Shown: piece after piece, positions 7,366 through 13,775 of the stretch
Numbering within the stretch: the first letter of the stretch is position 1
How the letters are laid out: the number at the start of each line of letters is the position of its first letter
Assembly (NCBI GenBank): GCA_934193095.1
Contig: CAKPUX010000042.1
Location: 1 to 17,489, forward strand
DNA: 17,489 nucleotides
DNA from: an uncultured Dialister sp.
GTDB taxonomy: Bacteria; Bacillota; Negativicutes; Veillonellales; Dialisteraceae
Direction of reading: 5' to 3'
Position numbers and translations under genes: made by a program
The notes under the pieces: generated by a model
The model's database searches: none
What the model saw: the letters and a program-made list of their open reading frames with translations, nothing else
What the model was told of the DNA's origin: nothing

Positions 7366-7592
7366 CTGGTGGCTAGGGACTAGTGGCTAGGGACTGGTGA
7401 CTGGTAGCTAGGGATTAGTGGCTAGGGATTAGGTTTGCGATACGAGAACACCGCTAGTTTCAAACCTCCGCGGCGCTTCTATATTCTTATGCGCCGCACC
7501 AACCCCGTTGAACCTTTTGAACCCATAGAACCCGCTAAACCTCTTTCATACGCAATCAAGGGGCGGCACACCCCACGGGCTAATCTTGCCAC
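7361..7592 (+). repeat. Composite repeat element, copy 5 (starts in the mnmG stop codon)
   Basis: Ten consecutive heptamers run in perfect phase from AGTAACT (7361-7367, which contains the mnmG TAA) to 7430. Then come the GATACGAG/ACCGC/TTTCAAAC lead-in (7440-7465), the hairpin (7470-7476 / 7491-7497), GAACCY 9-mers (about 7505-7545) and the tail. The tail has CGCAATCAAGG at 7552-7562 and a GGGGCGGCACACCCC inverted repeat with CACGGGCTAAT, ending near 7585. No promoter is visible before rsmG. Confidence 0.82.
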
Positions 7593-7630
7593 CTAAAACC
7601 ATTTCACTCATTTTTGAAAGGGAAATCAAA

Positions 7631-8341
7631 ATGACAGTTGCAGAAATGATGGAAACTCTGGGTCTCGCAGCGAATGAGGACGCGGCGAGAAAAATGACAG
7701 AGTACAATGCCATGCTGATGGCCATGAATAAGAAAGTGAATCTCACCGGCATCAAAGACGGAGAAGAGAGTCTCATCAAGAACATTTATGACTCCATGAC
7801 CGTCTATGACCCGGCATATTTTCCGCAGAATGGCCGCGTACTTGACCTTGGGACAGGCGCCGGGTTTCCCGGCGTGCCGCTCGCGATCCTGCGTCCCGAC
7901 ATGTACGTGGTGCTCGTGGACTCCATCCAGAAGAAGCTCACCTTCATCGAGGATGCTTGCCGCGAGCTGGGCATCCGGAATGTGAAGTGCGTCCACATCC
8001 GTGCAGAAGAAGGCGGCCGCCGCAGAAAGACCCGTGAGTCCTTCGACGTCGTCACCGCCAGGGCCGTGAAGGCGATGCCCGTGATCTCAGAGTGGGCGAT
8101 GCCCTTCGTCAAGGTCGGCGGCGTCTTCTGCGCCATGAAAGGGCCCGGCGCGGAAGAGGAGCTCAAGCAGGCAGGCCGTATCCTGCGCGAGCTCCATGGC
8201 ACGCTCGAAGAAAAGAAGGAGCTCACCCTCCCCGCCGGCGATCAGCGCGTGATCCTCTATATCAGAAAGACCGCGCCCTGTCCCAAGACCTACCCCAGAA
8301 AAGTAGGCATCGCAGAAAAAAAGCCGATCATCGGAGAATAA
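7631..8341 (+). CDS. rsmG: 16S rRNA (guanine-N7)-methyltransferase RsmG (GidB)
   Basis: RsmG methylates N7 of G527 in 16S rRNA using S-adenosylmethionine. The 236-residue protein carries NLTGI at 37-41, the SAM-binding loop VLDLGTGAGFPGVP at 70-83, the VVLVDSIQKKLTFIE acidic loop, VTARAV, and the typical basic C-terminal YPRKVGIAEKKPI. Length fits the family. The start ATG 7631 is preceded by AAAGGGA at 7617-7623; an in-frame TTG at 7586 has no ribosome site. It follows mnmG as in many bacterial genomes. Here a 260-nt repeat separates them and no promoter is obvious, so it is probably read through from mnmG. Confidence 0.95.
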   Translation: MTVAEMMETLGLAANEDAARKMTEYNAMLMAMNKKVNLTGIKDGEESLIKNIYDSMTVYDPAYFPQNGRVLDLGTGAGFPGVPLAILRPDMYVVLVDSIQKKLTFIEDACRELGIRNVKCVHIRAEEGGRRRKTRESFDVVTARAVKAMPVISEWAMPFVKVGGVFCAMKGPGAEEELKQAGRILRELHGTLEEKKELTLPAGDQRVILYIRKTAPCPKTYPRKVGIAEKKPIIGE

Positions 8342-8342
8342 G

Positions 8343-8367
8343 AAAAGCACCCGCGAGGGTGCTTTTT
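8343..8367 (+). terminator. Rho-independent terminator after rsmG
   Basis: A perfect 10-bp stem (8343-8352 with 8357-8366) with a GCGA tetraloop and TTTTT tail begins 1 nt after the stop codon. Confidence 0.93.
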
Positions 8368-8369
8368 GA

Positions 8370-8556
8370 ATGAGAAATGAGAAATGAGAAATGAGAAATG
8401 AGAAATGGCGGTGGCGGCTTCGCCGCATATTTTAAAACTTCGCGGCGCTTCTGATTTTATGCGCCGCACCTTCCCCGTTAAACCCGTAGAACCCGTAGAA
8501 CCCTCCGAACCTCTTTCGCACGCAATCAAGGAACGGCACGTCCCACGGGCTAACCC
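8370..8556 (+). repeat. Composite repeat element, copy 6 (mixed modules)
   Basis: Five perfect ATGAGAA heptamers (8370-8404, the reverse complement of the second array type) are followed by a short GGCGGCTTCGCCGC hairpin (8413-8426). After the AAAACTT lead-in comes a standard plus-orientation hairpin (8442-8448 / 8461-8467), a GAACCY 9-mer array to about 8512, and a tail with CGCAATCAAGG and CACGGGCTAACC ending near 8556. It looks like two opposite-facing partial elements fused head to head. Confidence 0.75.
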
Positions 8557-8780
8557 TGAAGTTTGAAAGCAGGGATAAGTGGCTAGGGATTAGGGATTAG
8601 GAGTGACTAGTGACTGGTGACTGGTGACTTGAATACTACCTTCGGGCATCGCCCCATATATATTCGCGGCGAAGCCGCCACCTTCATTCCTCATTCCTCA
8701 TTCCTAATTCCTAATTCCTAATTCGAGCAGAGCTTCATACACAATCAATGGACGATACGCCCCATGGGCTAACCCCAACC
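8557..8780 (+). repeat. Composite repeat element, copy 7 (variant hairpin, complete order)
   Basis: It has a GTTTGAAAGC head, heptamers AGGGATA/AGTGGCT/AGGGATT x2, a 3-nt AGG slip, and AGTGACT/GGTGACT x4 (to about 8631). Then come a CTTCGGGCATCGCC segment and a short hairpin CGGCGAAGCCG (8668-8678). Five ATTCCTM heptamers (8686-8720) and a tail CACAATCAATGG with CGCCCCATGGGCTAACC (8739-8775) complete it. It follows copy 6 directly. Confidence 0.8.
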
Positions 8781-8791
8781 CCCTTCCTCTC

Positions 8792-8820
8792 TTGAACCTT
8801 CTCGGAAATCCGTGTAAAAT
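8792..8820 (+). promoter_or_regulatory. Promoter of the first NSS transporter (TTGAAC - 17 nt - TAAAAT)
   Basis: TTGAAC at 8792-8797 and TAAAAT at 8815-8820 are spaced 17 nt apart, just outside composite copy 7. The -35 is part of a TTGAACCTT string that matches the 9-mer unit of the repeat family. Confidence 0.7.
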
Positions 8821-8852
8821 AGAAGGGATTTTATGCAATGGAGGGCATTTCA

Positions 8853-10208
8853 ATGAATGAACGTGATAGCTTCAAGTCCCGACTGGGTTTCCTGCTGGTC
8901 AGTGCAGGGTGCGCGATCGGGATCGGGAATGTATGGAAATTCCCCTATGTGACAGGCGAATACGGCGGTGCGGTATTCGTCCTCTTTTACCTGCTCTTTC
9001 TGGTGCTGATGGGCATCCCTGTCATGACGATGGAGCTGGCTGTGGGCCGCGCGAGCAGGAAAAGCGCAGTCAAGGCCTATGTGGCGCTGGAGAAGCCGGG
9101 CTCGAAGTGGCACATCCATGGGTGGTTCTGCGTTCTGGGGTGCTACCTGCTCATGATGTACTACACGACGGTATCCGGCTGGATGCTTGCGTATTTCTGG
9201 AAATTCGTCAATGGCACCTTCGCCTCTGCGAAAGCGGAAGGGGTGGGGGCGGTCTTCGGTGCGATGCTCGCCAGTCCCTGGGAAATGGGGCTCTTCATGG
9301 CGATCACCGTCGTCGTCGGATTCCTCGTCTGCGGACTGGGACTGCAGAGCGGCGTGGAGCGCGTGACCAAGTTCATGATGATCTGCCTTCTGGTGCTCAT
9401 TGTGGTGCTGGCGGTGCACAGCGCCTTCCTCGAAGGCGGCGGACCGGGACTTTCCTTCTACCTGCTTCCGGACTGGGAGCGTGCGGCAGAAGCCGGCATC
9501 GGCAATGTGGCGTCGGCCGCGATGAATCAGGCCTTCTTCACGCTGTCTCTCGGTATCGCGTCGATAGAAATCTTCGGCAGCTACATGTCGGATGATTTCA
9601 CGCTGGCAGGAGAATCCGTGCGCATTGCGATGCTTGATACCTTCGTCGCCATCATGGCAGGCCTCATCATTTTCCCCGCCTGCTTTGCCTATGACGTACA
9701 GCCGGATCAGGGGCCGTCACTCATCTTCATTACGCTGCCGAAAATTTTCATTCACATGTCCATGGGCCAGCTCTGGGGCGCGCTCTTCTTCGTCTTCATG
9801 ACATTCGCGAGCTTCTCGACCGTCACGGCGGTTTTTGAAAATCTCATCGCAAGCGGTATGGATAATTTCGGATGGAGCCGCAGGAAATCGGTCTTGCTGA
9901 ATCTGGCCATCGTTTTCTTCTTCTCTATCCCCTGCGTCCTCGGCTACAATGTGCTCGCCGGCGTGCACTTCCTGGGGAACCGCGATGTCCTGGACAGCGA
10001 AGACTTCCTTGTGAGCAATATCCTGCTTCCGGCCGGTGCCATGATCTACCTGCTCTTCTGCACGACCCGGTGGGGCTGGGGCTTTGACAAGTACATCGCG
10101 GAAGTGAATACAGGCCGCGGTCTCAAGATGCCGCTCTGGATCAAGCCGTATTTTCAGTATGTACTGCCTGTGCTGATACTCGTCATTTTGATTCGAGGCT
10201 TGGTATAA
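8853..10208 (+). CDS. Sodium-dependent amino-acid transporter, neurotransmitter:sodium symporter (NSS/SNF) family, paralogue 1
   Basis: NSS proteins are membrane symporters that take up amino acids or related compounds with Na+. The 451-residue protein has the LeuT-fold pattern of hydrophobic helices, about 11 as in many bacterial members. TM1 shows the family signature AIGIGNVWKFPY at 21-32, followed by GEYGGAVF. The Na+-binding helix 8 segment FASFSTVTAVFE is present. Lys29 replaces the Arg that most members carry (Arg30 of LeuT, an outer-gate residue); its neighbour paralogue keeps Arg. ATG 8853 was chosen because GGAGG at 8840-8844 lies 8 nt before it. An in-frame ATG at 8838 overlaps that site. 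Substrate cannot be told from sequence. No terminator separates it from the paralogue downstream. Confidence 0.92.
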   Translation: MNERDSFKSRLGFLLVSAGCAIGIGNVWKFPYVTGEYGGAVFVLFYLLFLVLMGIPVMTMELAVGRASRKSAVKAYVALEKPGSKWHIHGWFCVLGCYLLMMYYTTVSGWMLAYFWKFVNGTFASAKAEGVGAVFGAMLASPWEMGLFMAITVVVGFLVCGLGLQSGVERVTKFMMICLLVLIVVLAVHSAFLEGGGPGLSFYLLPDWERAAEAGIGNVASAAMNQAFFTLSLGIASIEIFGSYMSDDFTLAGESVRIAMLDTFVAIMAGLIIFPACFAYDVQPDQGPSLIFITLPKIFIHMSMGQLWGALFFVFMTFASFSTVTAVFENLIASGMDNFGWSRRKSVLLNLAIVFFFSIPCVLGYNVLAGVHFLGNRDVLDSEDFLVSNILLPAGAMIYLLFCTTRWGWGFDKYIAEVNTGRGLKMPLWIKPYFQYVLPVLILVILIRGLV

Positions 10209-10229
10209 GGGAAATGGGTTCAAGCTCTC

Positions 10230-10461
10230 TAGTTAGGAGTGAGGAGTTAGGAGTGAGGAGTTGTGGTGCGGCGCACAAAATTTGGAAGCGCCGCGGAGGT
10301 TTGAAACTAGCGGTGTTCTCGTATCGCAACCTGATCCCTAGCTACTAATCCCTAGCTACCAGTCACCAGTCACAAGTCACTAGCCACTAGCCACTCCTAA
10401 TCCCTAATCCCTAATCCCTAATCCCTAATCCCTAGTCCCTAGTCACAAGTCACAAGTCACC
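10230..10461 (-). repeat. Composite repeat element, copy 8 (minus orientation, longest heptamer array)
   Basis: On the + strand it runs as four TTAGGAG/TGAGGAG heptamers (10233-10260), the hairpin (10268-10274 / 10288-10294), then a GTTTGAAACTAGCGGT lead-in and CTCGTATCGC. It ends with 18 heptamers of ARYCMCH type from 10333 to 10461, with one 3-nt phase slip at 10396-10398. Five successive AATCCCT units lie at 10399-10433. The array ends two bases before the ATG that overlaps the downstream ribosome binding site. No promoter is seen between it and the next gene. Confidence 0.85.
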
Positions 10462-10478
10462 CAATGGAGGAAAGAAGA

Positions 10479-11834
10479 ATGGAAGCAAGAGATAGTTTCA
10501 AGTCCCGTCTGGGATTTATTCTGGTCAGCGCCGGCTGCGCCATCGGCATCGGGAATGTCTGGCGTTTCCCGTATGTGACGGGCGAGTACGGCGGGGCCGT
10601 CTTTGTTTTATTTTACCTGCTCTTTCTGGTGATCCTCGGGATCCCCGTCGTCACCATGGAGCTCGCTGTGGGCCGCGCGAGCCAGAAGAGCGTGAAGGAA
10701 GGCTTCATGAAGCTCGAGCCGCCGGGGACATGGTGGCACCTTCACGGCTGGATCGCACTGGCAGGGAGCTTCGTGCTCATGATCTACTACACCACGATCT
10801 CCGGCTGGATGGTGGACTACTTCGTTCGTTTCCTGGACGGCTCTTTTCAGGGGCTTTCGACGAAAGAGGTCGCGGATGTCTTCGGCAGCATGCTGGCAAA
10901 TCCCACAGAGCTCTTAGGCTTCATGGGGCTCAATGTCCTCATCGGCTTTGCGGTCTGCGCGGGCGGCGTCGCTAAGAGCCTTGAAAAGGTGACGAAAGTG
11001 ATGATGCTCGGGCTCCTCTTCCTCATTGTCATTCTGGCAGGAAACAGCCTGCTCCTTCCCGGTGCGGAAGAAGGACTTCGTTTCTACCTGCTCCCGGACT
11101 GGGACCGCGCGGCAGCCGCCGGCCTTGGCAATGTGGCATCTGCGGCCATGTTCCAAGCCTTCTTCACGCTCTCTGTCGGACAGGGCTCTATGGAAATCTT
11201 TGCCAGCTACATGAGCAAAGAAAATACCCTCACCGGCGAAGCGGTACGCATCACGATCCTCGATACCTTTGTCGCCATCATGGCAGGCCTCATCATTTTC
11301 CCCGCTTGCTTTGCCTTCGGCGTCGCTCCGGCGGAAGGACCGTCCCTTATTTTCGTGGCGCTGCCGAATATTTTCATCAACATGCCAATGGGACAGCTCT
11401 GGGGCGGGCTCTTCTTCCTCTTTATGACCTTTGCGAGTTTCTCGACCGTCACAGCGGTCTTTGAAAGCCTTATCGGCAACTGCATGGACAACTTCGGATG
11501 GAGCCGCAAAAAAAGTGTCCTCATCCTGCTCCCGCTCGTCTTCTTCGGCTCCATTCCCTGCGTCTTAGGCTTCAATGTCTGGCAGGACGTCCACCTCTTG
11601 GGCGCACGCGGCATCCTCGACACGGAAGACTTCTTCGTCTCGAGCCTTGTCCTTCCCGGCGGCTCTCTCCTCTTCGTTCTCTTCTGCACCACCCGCTATG
11701 GCTGGGGCTTCGACAAGTACATGGCGGAGGTCAATATGGGAACCGGCGTGAAGATGCCCCGCTGGGTGAAGCCGTACTTCAAGTACGTGCTGCCGATCCT
11801 CATCTTTGGGATTTTTGTGAGAGGACTAATATAG
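10479..11834 (+). CDS. Sodium-dependent amino-acid transporter, NSS/SNF family, paralogue 2
   Basis: This second 451-residue NSS transporter is collinear with the first. The two are nearly identical over the first 68 residues and clearly homologous throughout, so it arose by tandem duplication. TM1 carries AIGIGNVWRFPY at 21-32 with the usual Arg29. The helix 8 motif FASFSTVTAVFE and the GWGFDKYMAEVN segment near the C-terminus are shared. ATG 10479 is preceded by GGAGG at 10466-10470 with 8 nt spacing. As in paralogue 1, an in-frame ATG 15 nt upstream overlaps that site. The intervening sequence is a transcribed-strand repeat without promoter or terminator, so cotranscription with paralogue 1 is likely but unproven. 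The substrate is unknown; sequence drift suggests different specificity or affinity. Confidence 0.92.
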   Translation: MEARDSFKSRLGFILVSAGCAIGIGNVWRFPYVTGEYGGAVFVLFYLLFLVILGIPVVTMELAVGRASQKSVKEGFMKLEPPGTWWHLHGWIALAGSFVLMIYYTTISGWMVDYFVRFLDGSFQGLSTKEVADVFGSMLANPTELLGFMGLNVLIGFAVCAGGVAKSLEKVTKVMMLGLLFLIVILAGNSLLLPGAEEGLRFYLLPDWDRAAAAGLGNVASAAMFQAFFTLSVGQGSMEIFASYMSKENTLTGEAVRITILDTFVAIMAGLIIFPACFAFGVAPAEGPSLIFVALPNIFINMPMGQLWGGLFFLFMTFASFSTVTAVFESLIGNCMDNFGWSRKKSVLILLPLVFFGSIPCVLGFNVWQDVHLLGARGILDTEDFFVSSLVLPGGSLLFVLFCTTRYGWGFDKYMAEVNMGTGVKMPRWVKPYFKYVLPILIFGIFVRGLI

Positions 11835-11837
11835 GTT

Positions 11838-11995
11838 GATGGGTTCAACGGGTTCTATAGGTTCAGCAGGTTCAACGGGGGCGGTGCGGCGCGAAATAGT
11901 AGGAAAGCGCCGCAGAGTTTTCATTGGAATCTGGTATTCCCGTGAATGAGGAACCTTTTGAACCCGTTGAACCTACAGAACCTTTTGAACCTAAA
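11838..11995 (-). repeat. Composite repeat element, copy 9 (minus orientation, flanked by 9-mer arrays on both sides)
   Basis: GGTTCAACGGGTTC-type 9-mers (about 11840-11878, the reverse complement of GAACCY) precede a minus-oriented hairpin (11886-11892 / 11907-11913) and a diverged lead-in. Five plus-oriented 9-mers follow in perfect phase at 11951-11995 (GAACCTTTT, GAACCCGTT, GAACCTACA, GAACCTTTT, GAACCTAAA). There are no heptamers. Confidence 0.72.
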
Positions 11996-11997
11996 CG

Positions 11998-12032
11998 AAA
12001 GGAAATCGAACTACGTTTCGATTTCCTTTTTT
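11998..12032 (+). terminator. Rho-independent terminator of the NSS transporter pair
   Basis: A 13-bp stem (11998-12010 with 12017-12029) with a 6-nt loop and T-run to 12032 follows composite copy 9. It is about 160 nt after the second transporter gene, so the repeat is part of the transcript. Confidence 0.9.
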
Positions 12033-12043
12033 CGCATTCACTA

Positions 12044-12072
12044 TTGCGTCTGTGGCATAAATCCTTTAATAT
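12044..12072 (+). promoter_or_regulatory. Possible promoter of the 85-residue membrane protein gene
   Basis: TTGCGT (12044-12049) and TAATAT (12067-12072) are 17 nt apart in an AT-rich stretch right after the terminator. Both hexamers are weak matches, and alternative -10 choices exist in the nearby ATATATAC run. Confidence 0.3.
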
Positions 12073-12095
12073 ATATACTGATATTGTATGTGCGA

Positions 12096-12122
12096 AAGCA
12101 GCGCCGGACATCGGCTCTGCTT
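12096..12122 (+). promoter_or_regulatory. Leader hairpin before the 85-residue protein
   Basis: AAGCAG (12096-12101) pairs with CTGCTT (12117-12122), and inside it GCCG (12103-12106) pairs with CGGC (12112-12115), leaving one 1x1 mismatch and a 5-nt loop. Its AAGCAG...CTGCTT base resembles the mnmE leader hairpin. Confidence 0.5.
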
Positions 12123-12150
12123 CTCAAGGCTTTTGTAAGGAGATGCAAGA

Positions 12151-12408
12151 ATGAGACTTCGTGGGATTTTATTTGCGATCGCCCTCGTATTCGGCGTATG
12201 GAATATTTTCAATCAGGGCTTGAACGTCCAGAGCGGGGCGATTCTGCTCATGATCCTGGTGTGCCTTGCGATGAATATTTACAACTACCACCAGAAGCAG
12301 AAAGAGAGAGAGGCGGCCGAGAATGCACTGCGTGAAAAGGAAGAAATCCGCCGCATGCGTGCCGAAGCCCGTCATCGCCAGAGCCGCAAGGGGAGAAAGA
12401 AGAAATAA
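12151..12408 (+). CDS. Small two-helix membrane protein with basic coiled-coil tail, function unknown
   Basis: I do not recognise a family for this 85-residue protein. Two hydrophobic segments at about 5-21 and 29-46 should span the membrane as a hairpin. Residues 47-85 form a charged, probably coiled-coil cytoplasmic tail ending in RQSRKGRKKK. The positive charges put both ends on the cytoplasmic side. TAAGGAG at 12136-12142 lies 8 nt before the ATG and supports the start. It stands alone between a terminator and a repeat. A GAGCGC/GCGCTC hairpin without a U-run follows the stop codon (12410-12425). Such proteins often act as small membrane scaffolds, but that is only a guess. Confidence 0.75.
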   Translation: MRLRGILFAIALVFGVWNIFNQGLNVQSGAILLMILVCLAMNIYNYHQKQKEREAAENALREKEEIRRMRAEARHRQSRKGRKKK

Positions 12409-12433
12409 AGAGCGCGTCAGCGCTCGGGGATTC

Positions 12434-12718
12434 CGTTTGAAAGCAGGGATGAGTAGCTAGTGACTTGTGACTTGTGACTGGTAGCTAGGGATTAGTGGCT
12501 AGGGATTAGGAGCCGCAAGTGACTGGTAGCTAGTGACTGGTGACTTAAATACCACCTTCGGGCATCGCCACTATTTATACTCCGCGGCGCTTCTGTTTTT
12601 TATGCGCCGCACCAACACTCCTCACTCCTCACTCCTCACTCCTCACTCCTCACTTCTAACTGGCGAGCAAAGCTTTCATCCACAATCAAGGGGAAGCCCG
12701 CCCAAGGGGCTAACCTTG
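12434..12718 (+). repeat. Composite repeat element, copy 10 (most complete plus-orientation copy)
   Basis: All modules are present in order. GTTTGAAAGC starts at 12435. Nine heptamers (12445-12507) are followed by a 10-nt out-of-phase spacer (12508-12517) and four heptamers (12518-12545). Then come TTAAATACCACC, CTTCGGGCATCGCC, ATTTATACTCC and the hairpin (12584-12590 / 12604-12610). Five perfect ACTCCTC heptamers plus a sixth variant (12617-12658) follow, then GCGAGCAAAGCTTTC, CACAATCAAGG and GCCCAAGGGGCTAACC. It can serve as the type copy. Confidence 0.88.
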
Positions 12719-12744
12719 AACCGACAACAATAACGACTCTATTC

Positions 12745-12764
12745 AAGCGCCTATGGCGCTTTTT
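12745..12764 (+). terminator. Terminator-like hairpin just upstream of the AIG1-like gene
   Basis: AAGCGCC (12745-12751) and GGCGCTT (12755-12761) form a perfect 7-bp stem with a TAT loop, followed by T-run to 12764. It lies only 7 nt before the ribosome binding site of the next gene. It could end readthrough from the left or act as a leader attenuator. Confidence 0.6.
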
Positions 12765-12779
12765 CCATGCGAGGTGCGT

Positions 12780-13454
12780 ATGCCGATTGCACTGATGTAT
12801 CGCTGGGCGATCTTCGTCCTTTTGATCGTGGGACTGATCCTTCTCATGAAGCACAAGGTGCTAACGCCCTTTGTGTTCTGGTCGAGGATCCAGTACTACA
12901 CCTTTTCCACCTTCACCCTCTTCGTCTTCTGGCTGGGAGCGACGCTCTTTCAGGTGGACATCCCCTTCCTGTACTCGGCGGACTGCCGCTTCGGCGTGGC
13001 AGCAAGCCTTGCGACCCTCTCGCTCATGTATCATCTGATCGTTCGTCCGGGCGCGATCCGGACGCACCGGCTGAATGATATCAGCTACGAGCACTTCTCA
13101 TTTTACAATTATATTTTCCACTACTTCATCCCGATCCTCATGACCGTCGACTATATTTTCTTCGTGGACAAGAGGGACATGCACTGGTACACCATGTTCA
13201 CATGGATGATCTATCCCGCGCTTTACGTGCCCTTCGTCTATCTGCGGGCGTGGCTCACCATCGTGACGCATGGGACGAGCCATCTGTACCCATACACCTT
13301 CATGGATCCCACGATGCACGGTTTCTTCTCCATCGCCAAAGAAGTGCTGAAGGTCGGCTTCCGCTTCTTCGTCATCGGCATCTTCGTCTACGCCGTGGGC
13401 ATGGGGCTGTGGCATCTCGGCATTCCGCCGCTCTCGTGGACGTACAACGGGTAA
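12780..13454 (+). CDS. FAR-17a/AIG1-like (Pr6Pr) family six-helix membrane protein
   Basis: The 224-residue protein has about six hydrophobic helices and matches the Pr6Pr/AIG1-like pattern. It has a YYTF motif (39-42) at the start of TM2, FNYIFHYFIPIL-like His-Pro segment with His114 and Pro118, WMIYPALYVPFVYLRAWL, and YPYTFMDPTMHG before the last helix. In human AIG1 and ADTRP, which hydrolyse fatty acid esters of hydroxy fatty acids, the essential residues are a Thr in a similar LTF motif and a membrane His. Thr41 and His114 sit in matching places. GAGG at 12771-12774 supports ATG 12780. An earlier in-frame ATG at 12753 falls inside a terminator-like hairpin and is rejected. Enzymatic activity in bacteria is inference. 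Confidence 0.72.
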   Translation: MPIALMYRWAIFVLLIVGLILLMKHKVLTPFVFWSRIQYYTFSTFTLFVFWLGATLFQVDIPFLYSADCRFGVAASLATLSLMYHLIVRPGAIRTHRLNDISYEHFSFYNYIFHYFIPILMTVDYIFFVDKRDMHWYTMFTWMIYPALYVPFVYLRAWLTIVTHGTSHLYPYTFMDPTMHGFFSIAKEVLKVGFRFFVIGIFVYAVGMGLWHLGIPPLSWTYNG

Positions 13455-13712
13455 ATGATAAGTGAGGAATTAGGAGTGAGGAGTGGAGGAAGGGGCGCAC
13501 AATTCATAGAGCGCCCCGATACCCCTTTTTTATTATAAAACTTCGCGGCGCTTCCAAATTTGTTGCGCCGCACCTTCACTCCTAACTCCTCATTCCTAAC
13601 TCCTAACTCCTAACTTTATTCGGGTGTTTCCTTAGTGAGAAATACGTTATTTCCCTCAAATGAGGAACCCGTTGAACCTATAGAACCCATAGAACCCGTT
13701 GAACCTGTTCTC
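13455..13712 (+). repeat. Composite repeat element, copy 11 (mixed orientation)
   Basis: It starts with TGAGGAA/TTAGGAG/TGAGGAG heptamers just after the stop codon (13462-13482). A GGGGCGC/GCGCCCC hairpin with CCCCTTTTTT follows. The lead-in TATAAAACTTC, a standard hairpin (13545-13551 / 13565-13571) and five ACTCCTM heptamers (13578-13612) come next. After a unique AT-rich spacer there are five in-phase GAACCY 9-mers (13665-13709). Confidence 0.75.
13492..13531 (+). terminator. Probable terminator after the AIG1-like gene
   Basis: GGGGCGC (13492-13498) pairs with GCGCCCC (13511-13517) around a 12-nt loop. GATACCCC and a run of six T follow. The U-run is 8 nt from the stem, so efficiency is uncertain. 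Confidence 0.45.
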
Positions 13713-13728
13713 TCATTCATGATATAAT
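13699..13728 (+). promoter_or_regulatory. Promoter with -35 supplied by the 9-mer repeat array
   Basis: TTGAAC at 13699-13704 spans the junction of the fourth and fifth 9-mers of composite copy 11. TATAAT at 13723-13728 lies 18 nt downstream and is preceded by TG at 13720-13721, an extended -10. The next gene starts 48 nt further on. Confidence 0.75.
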
Positions 13729-13775
13729 GGATTCACCATTTTCATTCATTGCTTTTGCTGGAGGCTTCACATTTC

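Noticed and set aside
10396..10433. Telomere-like TAATCCC tandem repeat
   Set aside because: The unit resembles telomeric repeats by chance but is embedded in a mixed heptamer array inside a chromosome segment, not at an end.
10333..10461. CRISPR array
   Set aside because: Period is only 7 nt with degenerate units and no spacers of 30-40 nt between identical repeats; no cas genes nearby.
11924..12154. Plus-strand 76-codon frame rich in EPFEPVEP-type repeats
   Set aside because: The apparent peptide repeat is the translation of the 9-mer DNA array and terminator; no ribosome site and it overlaps a strong terminator.
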